A stretch of 64,000 nucleotides of DNA from Lysobacteraceae bacterium PS02340. GTDB lineage: Bacteria; Pseudomonadota; Gammaproteobacteria; Xanthomonadales; Xanthomonadaceae. Positions 50,669-63,177 of the stretch are shown one piece after another. Below the pieces are notes generated by a model. The model did not search any database. It was not told where the DNA came from and saw nothing but the letters and a program-made list of their open reading frames with translations. The DNA lies in assembly GCA_029959605.1 (NCBI GenBank), contig JASCOC010000002.1, positions 1-64,000 of the forward strand. The letters run 5' to 3'. Each line of letters begins with the position of its first letter. The stretch's first letter is position 1. The position numbers and the translations under genes were made by a program.

Positions 50669-50855
50669 CGCGTGACGTATCGGGCGCGGCGGCAACCCGC
50701 CTGTCGCGACGGCACCGCTCCGAGCAGTAACGCACCTCGTCCCAGGTCTTCGCCCAGGCGCGGCGCCAGGTCATCGTGCGGCCGCAGACCGCGCAGGGTT
50801 TGCTGGGCAGGAAACTCTTGTTGCCGGCATATTCGCCATCGCGCCTCGGTGACAT
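50661..50855 (-). CDS. DUF2256 small zinc-ribbon-like protein
   Basis: The 64-residue protein has a CxxC pair (C21, C24) and a second CxxxC pair (C44, C48) around a basic aromatic segment (MTWRRAWAKTWDEVRYCSERC). This is the DUF2256 pattern and suggests a single metal-binding site, probably zinc. DUF2256 genes are frequently found next to cryptochrome/photolyase genes; here the end overlaps the photolyase start. AGGG lies before the ATG. Function is unknown, but a role with the photolyase is the natural inference. Confidence 0.85.
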   Translation of the reverse strand: MSPRRDGEYAGNKSFLPSKPCAVCGRTMTWRRAWAKTWDEVRYCSERCRRDRRVAAAPDTSRDG

Positions 50856-50979
50856 CGCTACCCTGCCCTGTCCGTGCGACCACGGGATGATCCGGATCGG
50901 CGTCGCAGGACGTGCGACCGTTCCTGCGTAGCGCACATGATCTCCGATCCGCAGCCGCGGGCAGCCGGGCCCTGCATGC

Positions 50980-51891
50980 TCAGGCGCTGCACGCGAACAC
51001 CAGAAACTGGTGCAGTGCGTTCGCCGGTGCCGACAATGCGTCGTCGGGCCGCCAGACCAGGCCGACTTCCATCGGCGGGACTGCATCGTCGAGCGTGCGC
51101 ACGTCGATCCGGCGGCCTTCCAGCGACCACGGCCGGTAGACCATGTCGGACAGGATGCTCACCCCGAATCCGTAGGCCACCAGTCCTCGCAACGCTTCCA
51201 GCGAGGAGGTCCGGAAGGCGACGTTGGGCTCGCGCTGCACCGATTGCCAGTAGCGCAGCGCCGAGGCTTCGCCCTCGTCCACCTTCAGCATGATGTAGGG
51301 ATACGCAGCAACGTCGGCCAGGCCGATCACCGGTTGCTGCGCCAGCGGATGCGATTCGGCCAGCCACAGTTGCCTGCGCGAGCGGATCAGCAGCTGCCGC
51401 TTCAGCGTGTAGGGCTCGACCATGTTGGAAATGATGCAGAGCCCGAAGTCGAGCGCGCCTTCGGCCACGCCGCGTTCGATCTCGACCCGGTCCATGTCGA
51501 TCAGGTCGATCTCGACCAGCGGATACGAGCGCTTGAAGCGCGCCAGCAGGCTCGGCAGGAAATAGCCGAGCACGGTGTACGACGCGCCCACCCGCACCGT
51601 CCCCGCCAGGGTGTTGGCCAGGAACATCGGCTCGCTGAGTGCGTCCTGCAAGGTGTCGAGGATGTGGCGCACATGCTGGTGGAAGCGGTGCCCCTCGGCG
51701 GTCAGGGCCACGCCGTGCGGCATGCGGTCGAACAGGCGCAGCCCCAGCAGGGTTTCGAGCTGGGCGACGGCGGTCGTGATCACCGACTGCGAGACGTGCA
51801 GCTTGCGCGCGGCCTGCGAGAACTGGCCGAGCTCCGCAGCCTCGGCGAAATAGCGCAATTGCCGCAGCGACATGTTGGCGGGGATCTGCAT
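50980..51891 (-). CDS. LysR family transcriptional regulator
   Basis: The 303-residue protein has an N-terminal winged helix (LRQLRYFAEAAELGQFSQAARKLHVSQSVITTAVAQLE, read in parts) and the LysR effector-binding domain (GTVRVGASYTVLGYFLPSLLARF and following). It is divergent from the bkd operon, so it likely regulates branched-chain keto acid degradation as well as itself. A palindrome with ATC-N9-GAT lies 22 bases before its ATG. The inducer is unknown. In Pseudomonas the bkd regulator is an Lrp-type protein, so the regulator class differs. Confidence 0.9.
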   Translation of the reverse strand: MQIPANMSLRQLRYFAEAAELGQFSQAARKLHVSQSVITTAVAQLETLLGLRLFDRMPHGVALTAEGHRFHQHVRHILDTLQDALSEPMFLANTLAGTVRVGASYTVLGYFLPSLLARFKRSYPLVEIDLIDMDRVEIERGVAEGALDFGLCIISNMVEPYTLKRQLLIRSRRQLWLAESHPLAQQPVIGLADVAAYPYIMLKVDEGEASALRYWQSVQREPNVAFRTSSLEALRGLVAYGFGVSILSDMVYRPWSLEGRRIDVRTLDDAVPPMEVGLVWRPDDALSAPANALHQFLVFACSA

Positions 51892-53490
<1,599 letters not shown>

Positions 53491-53492
53491 TC

Positions 53493-54530
<1,038 letters not shown>

Positions 54531-54533
54531 GCC

Positions 54534-55880
54534 ATGGGACATCACGTCATCAAGATGCCGGACATCGGCGAAGGCATCGCCGAAGTCGAAGTGATTGCTT
54601 GGAAGGTCGAAGTCGGCGGCCAGGTCGCCGAGGACCAGATCGTGGCCGAGGTCATGACCGACAAGGCCATGGTCGAGATCCCCTCGCCCGTCGCGGGTAC
54701 CGTGGTTTCGCTGGGCGGCAAGCCGGGCGAGATGATGGCCGTCGGCAGCGAGCTGATCCGCCTCGAAGTCGAAGGCGCCGGCAATGCCGCGTCCGCCGGT
54801 GCGCCCGCTGCGGCGAAGCCCGCAGACGCCGCTGCCGAACCCAAGGCCGAAGCGCCGAAGCCGGCAGCCGACGCCAAGCCCGCGCCGGCTGTTGAAGCCA
54901 AGCCTGCTGCCGCGCCTGCGAAGACCGCGGCACCTGCACTGGCTGCCAAGAGTGAAGCGCGCGGCGCGGTCACCAACAGCGTGCTCGCCGCCGGCGAACA
55001 GCCGCTGGCCTCGCCCGCCGTGCGTCGCCGTGCCTGGGATCTGGGCATCGAACTGCGCTACGTGCCGGCGACCGGTCCGGGCGGCCGCATCCTGCACGCC
55101 GATCTCGACGCCTACGCCGCAGCCGGCGGCAAGGCGCAGCCGGTCGGTGGTGGCGCGGGCGGTAGCAGCTATGCGCGTCGCACCGGCGAAGAGCAGGTGC
55201 CGATCATGGGCCTGCGCCGCAAGATCGCGCAGAAGATGCAGCAGTCGTGGTCGAACATTCCTCACATCACCTATGTGGAAGAAATCGACGTCACCGAAGT
55301 CGAGGCGTTGCGCGCCAAGCTCAACGACCGCTGGGGCAAGACGCGCGGCAAGCTGACCCTGCTGCCCTTGCTGGCACGCGCGGTGGTGCTGGCCGCACGC
55401 GACTTCCCGCAGATGAACGCCCGTTTCGACGACGAAGCCAATATCGTCACCCGCTACGAGGGCGTGCAGCTCGGCATCGCGACGCAGAGCGCGGTGGGCC
55501 TGTCGGTGCCGGTGATCGCGCATGCCGAATCGCTGGATCTGTGGCAGACCGCGGCCGAGATCGGCCGTCTCGCCGCCGCCGTGCGCGAAGGCAAGGCGAC
55601 CCGCGATGAGCTGTCCGGTTCGACGATCACCATCAGCAGCCTCGGCCCCGTCGGCGGCGTGGTGTCGACGCCGATCATCAATCATCCGGAAGTGGCGATC
55701 GTCGGTGTCAACCGCATCATCGAACGTCCAATGTTCCGCGAAGGCCAGGTCGTCGCGCGCAAGCTGATGAACCTCTCGTCCTCGTTCGACCATCGCATCG
55801 TCGACGGCATGGACGCGGCCGAGTTCGTGCAGGCCATCCGTCAGCGCCTGGAAACCCCTGCACTGCTGTTCGTGGAGTAA
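54534..55880 (+). CDS. bkdB: Branched-chain 2-oxoacid dehydrogenase E2 (dihydrolipoyl acyltransferase)
   Basis: E2 transfers the branched acyl group to CoA. The 448-residue protein has one lipoyl domain with the lipoylated lysine K44 in MTDKAMVEI, followed by an Ala/Pro/Lys-rich swinging linker (about 85-145). The E3/E1-binding domain is [29 protein letters not shown]. The catalytic acyltransferase core has the active-site His H420 in [12 protein letters not shown]. It starts 3 bases after bkdA2 and is followed by lpdA after 2 bases. Confidence 0.96.
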   Translation: MGHHVIKMPDIGEGIAEVEVIAWKVEVGGQVAEDQIVAEVMTDKAMVEIPSPVAGTVVSLGGKPGEMMAVGSELIRLEVEGAGNAASAGAPAAAKPADAAAEPKAEAPKPAADAKPAPAVEAKPAAAPAKTAAPALAAKSEARGAVTNSVLAAGEQPLASPAVRRRAWDLGIELRYVPATGPGGRILHADLDAYAAAGGKAQPVGGGAGGSSYARRTGEEQVPIMGLRRKIAQKMQQSWSNIPHITYVEEIDVTEVEALRAKLNDRWGKTRGKLTLLPLLARAVVLAARDFPQMNARFDDEANIVTRYEGVQLGIATQSAVGLSVPVIAHAESLDLWQTAAEIGRLAAAVREGKATRDELSGSTITISSLGPVGGVVSTPIINHPEVAIVGVNRIIERPMFREGQVVARKLMNLSSSFDHRIVDGMDAAEFVQAIRQRLETPALLFVE

Positions 55881-55882
55881 TC

Positions 55883-57289
55883 ATGAGTCAGACCATCGAA
55901 ACCCAGTTGCTGGTCATCGGCGGCGGTCCCGGCGGATACATCGCCGGCATCCGCGCCGGCCAGCTCGGCGTCAAGACCATCGTCGTCGAAGGCGTCAACC
56001 CGGGCGGCACCTGCCTCAACATCGGCTGCATTCCGTCCAAGGCGCTGATCCATGCCGCCGAGGCATTCGCCAAGGTTGCCAGCTACGCGGCCGGCACGTC
56101 CCCACTCGGCATCAGCGTGCAGACACCGGCGCTGGATCTGGCCAAGACCGTCGAGTGGAAGGCCGGCATCGTCAAAAAGCTCACCGGCGGCGTGAGCGCG
56201 CTGCTGAAGAAGAACGGCGCGCAACTGGTCAAGGGCTGGGCGACGATCGTCGACGGCAAGACCGTCGAGGTCGCCGGCGCTGGCGAAGACGGCGGCACGT
56301 TGCGCATCAAGTGCGAGCACCTGCTGCTCGCCACGGGTTCGGAGCCGGTGGAGCTGCCGTTCCTGCCGTTCGGCGGCAAGGTGATTTCCTCGACCGAAGC
56401 GCTGTCGCCGACCTCGCTGCCGAAGCATCTGATCGTCGTCGGTGGCGGCTACATCGGTCTGGAACTCGGCACCGCCTATCGCAAGCTCGGCTGCGAAGTC
56501 ACCGTGGTCGAAGCGCAGGACCGCATCCTGCCGGCCTACGACGCCGAATTGACCAAGCCGGTCGCCACGCATCTCGACAAGTCGGGCGTCAAGGTGCTGA
56601 CGAAGCACAGCGTGCTCGGCCTGACCGACGGCGGCGCCTTGCGCGTGCGCGATCCGGACGGCAACGAGCTCACGCTCGAGGCCGAGCAGATCCTGGTGGC
56701 GGTTGGTCGTCGTCCGAAGACCGATGGCTTCAATCTCGAATCGCTGGGTCTCGATCTCGCCGGCAAGTCGATCAGGATCGACGACCAGTGCAAGACCTCG
56801 ATGCGCAACGTCTGGGCGATCGGCGACGTCGCCGGCGAACCGATGCTGGCGCACCGTGCGATGGCACAGGGCGAACTGGTGGCTGAAGTCGTCAGCGGCA
56901 AGAAACGCCACTTCATGCCTGCGGCGATTCCGGCGGTGTGCTTCACCGATCCGGAAGTCGTCGTCGTTGGCCTGTCGCCGGACGAGGCCAAGGCGCAGAA
57001 CATCGAGATCAAGACCTCGATGTTTCCGTTCGCGGCCAACGGTCGCGCGATGTCGCTGGAATCGACCGACGGCTTCGTGCGCGTGGTCGCGCGTGCGCAT
57101 GACCACCGCATCCTCGGCTGGCAGGCCGTCGGCGTGCAGGTGTCCGAACTGTCGATCGCCTTCGTGCAGTCGATCGAGATGGGCGCCACGCTCGAGGACA
57201 TCGCCGGTACCATCCACCCCCACCCGACGCTGGGCGAAGCCGTGCAGGAAGCTGCGCTGCGCGCACTCGGCCACGCCCTGCACATCTGA
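55883..57289 (+). CDS. lpdA: Dihydrolipoyl dehydrogenase (E3)
   Basis: E3 reoxidises the lipoyl groups of E2 using FAD and NAD. The 468-residue protein has the FAD-binding [17 protein letters not shown], the redox disulfide C44/C49 in [15 protein letters not shown], an NAD-binding [17 protein letters not shown] and the C-terminal [13 protein letters not shown] motif with the catalytic His-Glu dyad. It is the fourth gene of the operon and is probably dedicated to the Bkd complex. Confidence 0.96.
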   Translation: MSQTIETQLLVIGGGPGGYIAGIRAGQLGVKTIVVEGVNPGGTCLNIGCIPSKALIHAAEAFAKVASYAAGTSPLGISVQTPALDLAKTVEWKAGIVKKLTGGVSALLKKNGAQLVKGWATIVDGKTVEVAGAGEDGGTLRIKCEHLLLATGSEPVELPFLPFGGKVISSTEALSPTSLPKHLIVVGGGYIGLELGTAYRKLGCEVTVVEAQDRILPAYDAELTKPVATHLDKSGVKVLTKHSVLGLTDGGALRVRDPDGNELTLEAEQILVAVGRRPKTDGFNLESLGLDLAGKSIRIDDQCKTSMRNVWAIGDVAGEPMLAHRAMAQGELVAEVVSGKKRHFMPAAIPAVCFTDPEVVVVGLSPDEAKAQNIEIKTSMFPFAANGRAMSLESTDGFVRVVARAHDHRILGWQAVGVQVSELSIAFVQSIEMGATLEDIAGTIHPHPTLGEAVQEAALRALGHALHI

Positions 57290-57298
57290 GTCCCGCGC

Positions 57299-58396
57299 AT
57301 GACCGACACCACGTTCCCCACCTTCCGCCACGTCCCGTCGCAGCAGGCGCGCGCGCAGGCCGACCGCGAGAAGATTCTCGCCGATCCCGGTTTCGGCACG
57401 CACTTCACCGACCACATGGTCGCCATCGACTGGACCGTCGAAGACGGCTGGCACGACGCGCATGTGCGGCCCTATGGCCCGCTGACGTTCTCGCCCGCCG
57501 CCGCGGTGCTGCACTACGGCCAGGAAATCTTCGAAGGCATGAAGGCGTTCCGGCACGCCGACGGTTCGGTGTGGACCTTCCGCCCCGAGTCCAACGGCCG
57601 TCGCCTGCAGCATTCGGCCCGCCGCATGGCGCTGCCGGAGCTGCCTGTGGACCTGTTCGTCGAATCGATCAAGCAACTGGTCAAGACCGATGAAGCCTGG
57701 GTGCCCGGCGGCGGCGAATCGAGCCTGTACATCCGGCCCTTCATGATCGCCAACGAGGATTTCCTCGGCGTGCGCCCGGCCCGTCGCGTGGCCTACTACG
57801 TGATCGCCAGCCCCGCCGGCGCCTACTTCAAGGGCGGCATCAAGCCGGTCTCGATCTGGCTCTCGCGCGACTACGCACGTGCCGGCCGCGGTGGTACCGG
57901 TTCGGCCAAGTGCGGCGGCAACTATGCCTCCTCGCTGCTGCCGCAGCGCGAGGCGGTCGAGAACGGCTGCGCGCAGGTGCTGTTCCTCGATGCGGAAACC
58001 AACACATACGTCGAAGAACTCGGTGGCATGAACGTGTTCCTGGTGCAGCGCGATGGCAGCGTCATCACCCCGTCGCTGACCGGCAGCATCCTCGAGGGCA
58101 TCACCCGCGACAGCGTGATCCAGCTGCTGCGCGATCGCGGCCACACCGTGACCGAGCGCCGCGTCGAGATCGCCGAGTGGATCGAAGGCGTGCGCTCGGG
58201 CGAAATCGCCGAGGTCTTCGCCTGCGGCACCGCGGCCAGCATTTCGCCGATCGGCGTGCTCAAGGGCGCCGATTTCAGCGTCGGCGATGCCGACGCGCAG
58301 CCGGGCGAGGTCACGATGGGCATCCGCAAGGATCTGCTCGACATCCAGTACGGCCGCGCGCCGGACCGGCATGGCTGGTTGACGCGTCTGGTCTGA
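57299..58396 (+). CDS. ilvE: Branched-chain amino acid aminotransferase
   Basis: IlvE converts Val, Leu and Ile to the keto acids used by the Bkd complex. The 365-residue class IV PLP enzyme is of the longer eukaryote-like type. LHYGQEIFEGMKAFR lies near the N-terminus, the PLP-binding lysine is K204 in GTGSAKCGGNYA, and VEELGGMNVFLV and GTAASISPIG follow. It begins 9 bases after lpdA, so transamination and oxidative decarboxylation are encoded together. A terminator follows. Confidence 0.94.
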   Translation: MTDTTFPTFRHVPSQQARAQADREKILADPGFGTHFTDHMVAIDWTVEDGWHDAHVRPYGPLTFSPAAAVLHYGQEIFEGMKAFRHADGSVWTFRPESNGRRLQHSARRMALPELPVDLFVESIKQLVKTDEAWVPGGGESSLYIRPFMIANEDFLGVRPARRVAYYVIASPAGAYFKGGIKPVSIWLSRDYARAGRGGTGSAKCGGNYASSLLPQREAVENGCAQVLFLDAETNTYVEELGGMNVFLVQRDGSVITPSLTGSILEGITRDSVIQLLRDRGHTVTERRVEIAEWIEGVRSGEIAEVFACGTAASISPIGVLKGADFSVGDADAQPGEVTMGIRKDLLDIQYGRAPDRHGWLTRLV

Positions 58397-58419
58397 TCCA
58401 TCGCGTCAGATGTGACGGA

Positions 58420-58447
58420 AACGGCCCGCATTGCGGGCCGTTCTCTT
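58420..58447 (+). terminator. Intrinsic terminator after the bkd-ilvE operon
   Basis: A perfect 10-bp stem (58420-58429 with 58433-58442) with an ATT loop is followed by CTCTT. It lies 23 bases after the ilvE stop and before the convergent MFS gene. Confidence 0.75.
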
Positions 58448-58544
58448 GTGGCTGAAAGCACCGGGGAACACGCCGGATCTGGATGGATGCAACCGGTCGA
58501 GCGGTGCGAGAGGCGCGCAAGGCGTTCGACCTGCGGACTTCCGA

Positions 58545-59759
58545 TCAGCCGGTCACCACGCCGGTCTGCAGCCGCATCCCATCCGCTTCGCGCCGTGCCG
58601 CACGCGACGTGAGCGCGGCCGCGACCATGCACGCGATCAGCAGTCCTGCGCTCGCGAAGAACGTGATCCGATAGCCCGCGCTGTCGAACAGCAAGCCGCC
58701 CAAAGTCGCGCCGGAAGCGATCGCCAGTTGCACCACGGCGACCATCAGACCGCCCGCCGATTCGCTGTCGTGCGGCAGCGTGCGCGCCAGCCACGTCCAC
58801 CAGGCAACGGGCGCGGCCGTTGCGAACAGCCCCCAGCATCCCAGCAGCAACGCAGTCATCAGAAGCCGGTTGCCGGTCAGTGCCAGCGCGATGGCGATGC
58901 CGGCCATCAGCAGCGGCAGGAGCGCCAGCGTCGTGTACATGCCGCGCCGGATGAAGGGCTCGATCACCAGCGTGCCCACGACGCCTGCGACGCCGAGCAG
59001 CAGCAACAGCATGGACAGCGTGCCGACCTCGACGTGCGCGACGGTCTCGAGGTACGGGCGCACGTAGGTGTAGAGCGCGAACTGCCCCATGAAGAACAGG
59101 CTGACGGCGACCATGCCCCACGTCACTGTCGGGCGCCGCAGCAGCGCAAGCACATTCCACGCGGGGCGCACGGCGGTGGCCGGCATCGGCGGCAGCGTGA
59201 TCGCTTTCCAGACGAAGGCGACCAGTGCGAGCGGCACGAGCGACAGGAACGCGCCGCGCCAGCCCACGATCGCGCCGAAGTAGCTCCCCAGCGGCGCCGC
59301 CAGCACCACCGCCAACGCATTGCCGCCGTTGACGAGCGCCAGTGCGCGCGGCACCTGGTGCGCGGGCACGAGTCGCATCGTCGTCGCCGCGGACATGGAC
59401 CAGAAGCCGCCGATCGCCACGCCGATGAGCGCGCGGCCGATCATGAAAACGGGATAAGTCGATGCGAGTGCGGCCAGCGTGCCCGAGGCCACCATGACCA
59501 GGGTGAGCCCGAGCAGCAGCCATTTGCGATCGAGGCGGCCAGCGAGCGGTGCGATGAGCAGGCTGGTCACGAGTGCGAACGCGCCCGACACCGCGATGGC
59601 GCGCCCCGCCTGCCCTTCCGTCACCTGTAAGTCGACGGCGATCGGCGTCAACAGGCTGACCGGCATGAACTCGGCGGCGACGAGGGCGAACGCACCGAGC
59701 GATAGCGCGAGCACGGCCGCCCACTCGCGGCGGCCGGCGTTCCGGATTTCAGGAGACAT
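58545..59759 (-). CDS. MFS exporter, DHA1 family (NepI/YdhP-like)
   Basis: The 404-residue protein has 12 membrane segments with the DHA1 signatures LSLGAFALVAAEFMPVSLLTPIA in helix 1 and LAGRLDRKWLLLGLTLVMVASG around the loop 2-3 motif. FMIGRALIGVAIGGFWSMSAA follows. Members export purines, sugars or drugs; the substrate is unknown. An AGGAG sits close to the ATG on the minus strand side. It is the third gene, after adh and the hydrolase, in the set divergent from the AraC regulator. Confidence 0.87.
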   Translation of the reverse strand: MSPEIRNAGRREWAAVLALSLGAFALVAAEFMPVSLLTPIAVDLQVTEGQAGRAIAVSGAFALVTSLLIAPLAGRLDRKWLLLGLTLVMVASGTLAALASTYPVFMIGRALIGVAIGGFWSMSAATTMRLVPAHQVPRALALVNGGNALAVVLAAPLGSYFGAIVGWRGAFLSLVPLALVAFVWKAITLPPMPATAVRPAWNVLALLRRPTVTWGMVAVSLFFMGQFALYTYVRPYLETVAHVEVGTLSMLLLLLGVAGVVGTLVIEPFIRRGMYTTLALLPLLMAGIAIALALTGNRLLMTALLLGCWGLFATAAPVAWWTWLARTLPHDSESAGGLMVAVVQLAIASGATLGGLLFDSAGYRITFFASAGLLIACMVAAALTSRAARREADGMRLQTGVVTG

Positions 59760-59879
59760 GCAGAGGATTCCGTCGGAGAACAGACAGCCACGGACGCGGA
59801 CCTTGGGCGTCACGGGCCTGCGCCGCATGAGGCCGCGACCGGCGCCCTGCGGCGGGGTGTCAAAGCGCGGCCGCGAGGC

Positions 59880-60929
59880 TCAGTCGAGACCGTCGCGGAA
59901 GAACGTCGTCAGTGCATCGAACGGAATCAGGTCGACGCGGTCGTAGAGATCAACGTGGCCCGCGTCCGGCACCACCAGCAATCGCTTCGGCTGGCCGGCG
60001 CGACGATAGGCGTCCTCGCTGAACTCGCGCGAGTGCGCACTGTCGCCGGTGATGAACAGCATCGGCCGTGGCGAGATCGTGTCGATGTCGTTGAACGGGT
60101 AGAAGTTGAGGAACTTCAGATTGCTGGTGAGCGTGGGATGCGTGGTCGTTTCCGGCGAAGCGCTGGCAGGCGTGAACGCACCGCGGGGCGTGCGATAGAA
60201 ATCGTAGAACTCGCGCTCGATCGGCGTGGACTTCGCGTCCAGCGCATGCACGCTGCCACTGGTGTAGCGCGTCGGGCCGCCCGCGAACTCCACATCGCGT
60301 TGTGCGATGGCCTCGGCGATCGCGGCTTTGCGTTGCTCGACGCTCACGCCGTTGCGCAGTCCCTGCCGGTTCGCCGCGCCCATGTCGTACATGCTGACGG
60401 TCGCGATCGCGCGGATGCGCGGATCGATCTTCGCCGCGCTGATCACGAAGCTGCCACTGCCGCAGATGCCGATCGCGCCGATGCGGTCGGCATCGACGAA
60501 CGTCTGCGTGCGCAGGAAATCGACGGCTGCACTGAAGTCTTCGGCGTAGATGTCGGGCGACACCGCGTTGCGCGGTTCGCCCGCGCTTTCGCCCCAGAAC
60601 GACAGATCGATCGAGAGCGTGACGAATCCCTGCTCGGCCATCTTCGCCGCGTAGAGGTTCGCGCTCTGTTCCTTGACCGCGCCCATCGGATGCCCGACGA
60701 CGAGGGCCGCGTGACGGCGGCTTCGATCGAGCGTCTTCGGCACATGCAGATTGCCGGTGACGGTCATGCCGTACTGGTTCCGGAACGTGACCTTCCGGAT
60801 GTCCACTGCATCGCTGACGTAGAAGTTGTCGGCGCCGCGGAACAGATCGGCGGCGGAGACGTGGGCGGGGCTGGCCAGCAATGCTGCCGCCAGTGCGAGG
60901 GGCGCCAGCGGCGCGAAGCGTCGGCTCAT
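59880..60929 (-). CDS. Exported alpha/beta hydrolase with Cys elbow
   Basis: The 349-residue precursor has a signal peptide (FAPLAPLALAAALLASPAHVSAAD). It is followed by an alpha/beta-hydrolase fold of the dienelactone hydrolase/YcjY-like type, with HAALVVGHPMGAVKEQSANLYA. The nucleophile elbow is GICGSG, where Cys rather than Ser stands at the nucleophile position, and a C-terminal VPDAGHVDLYD supplies the catalytic His. GGAG is 7 bases before the ATG. Natural substrate is unknown. It lies 25 bases downstream of the alcohol dehydrogenase gene. Confidence 0.85.
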   Translation of the reverse strand: MSRRFAPLAPLALAAALLASPAHVSAADLFRGADNFYVSDAVDIRKVTFRNQYGMTVTGNLHVPKTLDRSRRHAALVVGHPMGAVKEQSANLYAAKMAEQGFVTLSIDLSFWGESAGEPRNAVSPDIYAEDFSAAVDFLRTQTFVDADRIGAIGICGSGSFVISAAKIDPRIRAIATVSMYDMGAANRQGLRNGVSVEQRKAAIAEAIAQRDVEFAGGPTRYTSGSVHALDAKSTPIEREFYDFYRTPRGAFTPASASPETTTHPTLTSNLKFLNFYPFNDIDTISPRPMLFITGDSAHSREFSEDAYRRAGQPKRLLVVPDAGHVDLYDRVDLIPFDALTTFFRDGLD

Positions 60930-60954
60930 GGTGTGCTCCATTGGAGGTCGGCGC

Positions 60955-62004
60955 TCAGGCGGCGAGCGTGGTGGTGTCGATGACGAAGCGGTACTTCACA
61001 TCGCCGGCGAGCATGCGTTCGTAGCTCGCGTTGATCTGGTCGGCGTCGACCAGTTCGATGTCCGAGACGATGTCGTGCGCTGCACAGAAATCCAGCATTT
61101 CCTGCGTTTCGGCGATGCCGCCGATCATCGAACCCGCGATCGAACGCCGCTTCATGATCAGGTTGAACACCTGGGGCGATGGATGCGGCGATGCGGGCGC
61201 GCCCACCAGTGCCATCGTGCCGTCGCGCTTCAACAGCAACAGGAATGCATCGAGGTCGTGCGGTGCCGCGACGGTGTTGAGGATGAAGTCGAAGCTCTTG
61301 GCATGCGCGGCCATCTCGTCCGCATTGCGGGACACGACCACCTCGTCTGCCCCCAGCGCTCTGGCGGCATCCCGCTTCGATTCCGACGTGGTGAACGCGA
61401 CCACGTGCGCGCCCATCGCATGCGCCAGCTTGAGGCCCATGTGGCCGAGCCCGCCGATCCCGACGACACCAATTTTCTTGCCGGGACCCGCGTTCCAGTG
61501 GCGCAGCGGCGAATAGGTCGTGATGCCGGCGCAGAGCAAGGGCGCGACCGCCGCCAACTGCGCCTCGGGATGGCGGATGCGCAGCACATAGCGTTCGTGC
61601 ACGACGATCTGCTCGGCGTAGCCGCCCAACGTATGTCCCGGCGCGTCGGCTGTCGGGCCGTTGTAGGTGCCGACCATGTGATCGCAGTAGTTCTCCAGAT
61701 CGTCCCGGCAGTCCGCGCAATCGCGACAGCTGTCGACGATGCAGCCGACGCCGACGAGATCGCCGATCGCAAACCCGGTGACGTACGAACCGACCGCCGC
61801 CACGCGACCTACGATTTCGTGGCCCGGTACGCACGGGAACATCGTGCCGGCCCACTCGGCACGCGCCTGGTGCAGATCGGAGTGACAGATGCCGCAGAAG
61901 GCGATGTCGATCTGGACATCATGGGCGCCTGGTGCGCGGCGGCTGATCCGGAGCGGTTCGAGCGGGCGGTCGCCCGAAAGCGCGCCGTAGGCATTGATCG
62001 ACAT
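60955..62004 (-). CDS. Zinc-dependent NAD(P) alcohol dehydrogenase (CAD/YahK type)
   Basis: The 349-residue protein is a medium-chain dehydrogenase of the cinnamyl-alcohol type. It has the catalytic zinc site in CGICHSDLHQ and the GHEIVGRVAAVG motif. The structural zinc cysteines are in CRDCADCRDDLENYC, and the NADP-binding turn is GIGGLGHMGLKLAHAMGA. Such enzymes reduce a broad range of aldehydes. It is divergent from the AraC regulator, 162 bases away, and begins the adh-hydrolase-MFS set, which resembles aldehyde detoxification loci. Confidence 0.93.
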   Translation of the reverse strand: MSINAYGALSGDRPLEPLRISRRAPGAHDVQIDIAFCGICHSDLHQARAEWAGTMFPCVPGHEIVGRVAAVGSYVTGFAIGDLVGVGCIVDSCRDCADCRDDLENYCDHMVGTYNGPTADAPGHTLGGYAEQIVVHERYVLRIRHPEAQLAAVAPLLCAGITTYSPLRHWNAGPGKKIGVVGIGGLGHMGLKLAHAMGAHVVAFTTSESKRDAARALGADEVVVSRNADEMAAHAKSFDFILNTVAAPHDLDAFLLLLKRDGTMALVGAPASPHPSPQVFNLIMKRRSIAGSMIGGIAETQEMLDFCAAHDIVSDIELVDADQINASYERMLAGDVKYRFVIDTTTLAA

Positions 62005-62166
62005 GGCGTGGTCCTGTCGGTGAAGAGGTGGCCATCCTCTCCGGCACGCGCCCGGTGGCGGTATTACATTCCGCTGGGTTTCTTGCCTGATCCGATGCAA
62101 CTGCCCGCGTTTCCGACAACCGCAGTCTGGCGGCGCGCTAGAGTTCCGCCTGCCATCGGAGCCCCC

Positions 62167-63090
62167 ATGACCACCTATCCCGCCCCTGCCCGCCCTGCCT
62201 CACCGGCGCAGTCGATCGCGCGCATCGTCGAGTCGCACCTGCCGCACACGGGCGATTACGGCACGGCGATTCCTGGTCTGGGCCTGTTCCGGCGCAATGC
62301 GATTGCAGCGCCGGTCGTGTGCATGGTTCCGCCCAGCATCGTGCTGGTGGCACAGGGTGCCAAGCAGATGTGGGTCGGCGGGACGGGCTATCCGTACGAC
62401 GTGTCGCGCTTCCTCGTGACGTCGCTCGATCTGCCGGCCAACTCGGAAGTCACTGCAGCCACTGCCGCGCAGCCCTGCGTGGGGCTGACCCTGAAGCTCG
62501 ATCTGCGGATGCTCGCCGAACTGGTCGCCCAGGGTGGCTTTCCGGCAGGTGCAGCAAGGCCCGTCGGCACCGGCGTGGGGATCGGCACCGCGACGCCCGC
62601 GTTGCTGGACCCGTTCGCCCGTCTGGTCGCATTGCTGGAAGAGCCCGATGCGATTCCTGCGCTGGCACCCTTGATCCAGCGCGAGATCCACTATCGCCTG
62701 CTGCTGAGCGACCAGGCGGCGCGGCTGCGGCAGATCGCGTCCGTCGACAGCCACAGCCACCGCGTCTCACGTGCGATCGACTGGTTGAAGCTGCACTACG
62801 CCGAGGCCGTACGCATCGAGGATCTCGCTGCACGCGTCCAGATGAGCGCACCCACCTTCCATCAGCATTTCCGTCAACTGACCGCGATGAGCCCGCTGCA
62901 GTACCAGAAATGGCTGCGCCTCAACGAAGCCAGGCGCCTGATGCTCAACGAACATGCCGATGCCGCAAGTGCAGCGTTCAAGGTCGGCTACGAGAGCCCC
63001 TCGCAGTTCAGCCGCGAATACGGCCGTCTGTTCGGCGCGCCGCCGAAGCGCGACATCGCCTCGCTGCGCAGCCAGGACGTCGCTGGATGA
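62167..63090 (+). CDS. AraC family transcriptional regulator
   Basis: The 307-residue protein has an N-terminal AraC_N-type ligand domain (PPSIVLVAQGAKQMWVGG, VTSLDLPANSEVT) and two C-terminal helix-turn-helix motifs (IEDLAARVQMSAPTFHQHFRQLTAMSPLQYQK, read in parts, and AAFKVGYESPSQFSREYGRLFG). This architecture is that of YqhC-like regulators, which activate aldehyde reductase genes. GGAG lies 7 bases before the ATG. It probably controls the divergent alcohol dehydrogenase gene. Confidence 0.92.
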   Translation: MTTYPAPARPASPAQSIARIVESHLPHTGDYGTAIPGLGLFRRNAIAAPVVCMVPPSIVLVAQGAKQMWVGGTGYPYDVSRFLVTSLDLPANSEVTAATAAQPCVGLTLKLDLRMLAELVAQGGFPAGAARPVGTGVGIGTATPALLDPFARLVALLEEPDAIPALAPLIQREIHYRLLLSDQAARLRQIASVDSHSHRVSRAIDWLKLHYAEAVRIEDLAARVQMSAPTFHQHFRQLTAMSPLQYQKWLRLNEARRLMLNEHADAASAAFKVGYESPSQFSREYGRLFGAPPKRDIASLRSQDVAG

Positions 63091-63177
63091 CGCCATGAGG
63101 GCGCGCCGGCAGTGCTTCGCGCTGCCCGCGAGAAGCTTTGATTGACAGACTGCCGAGTCGGCCCGACGCTCGTCGCC

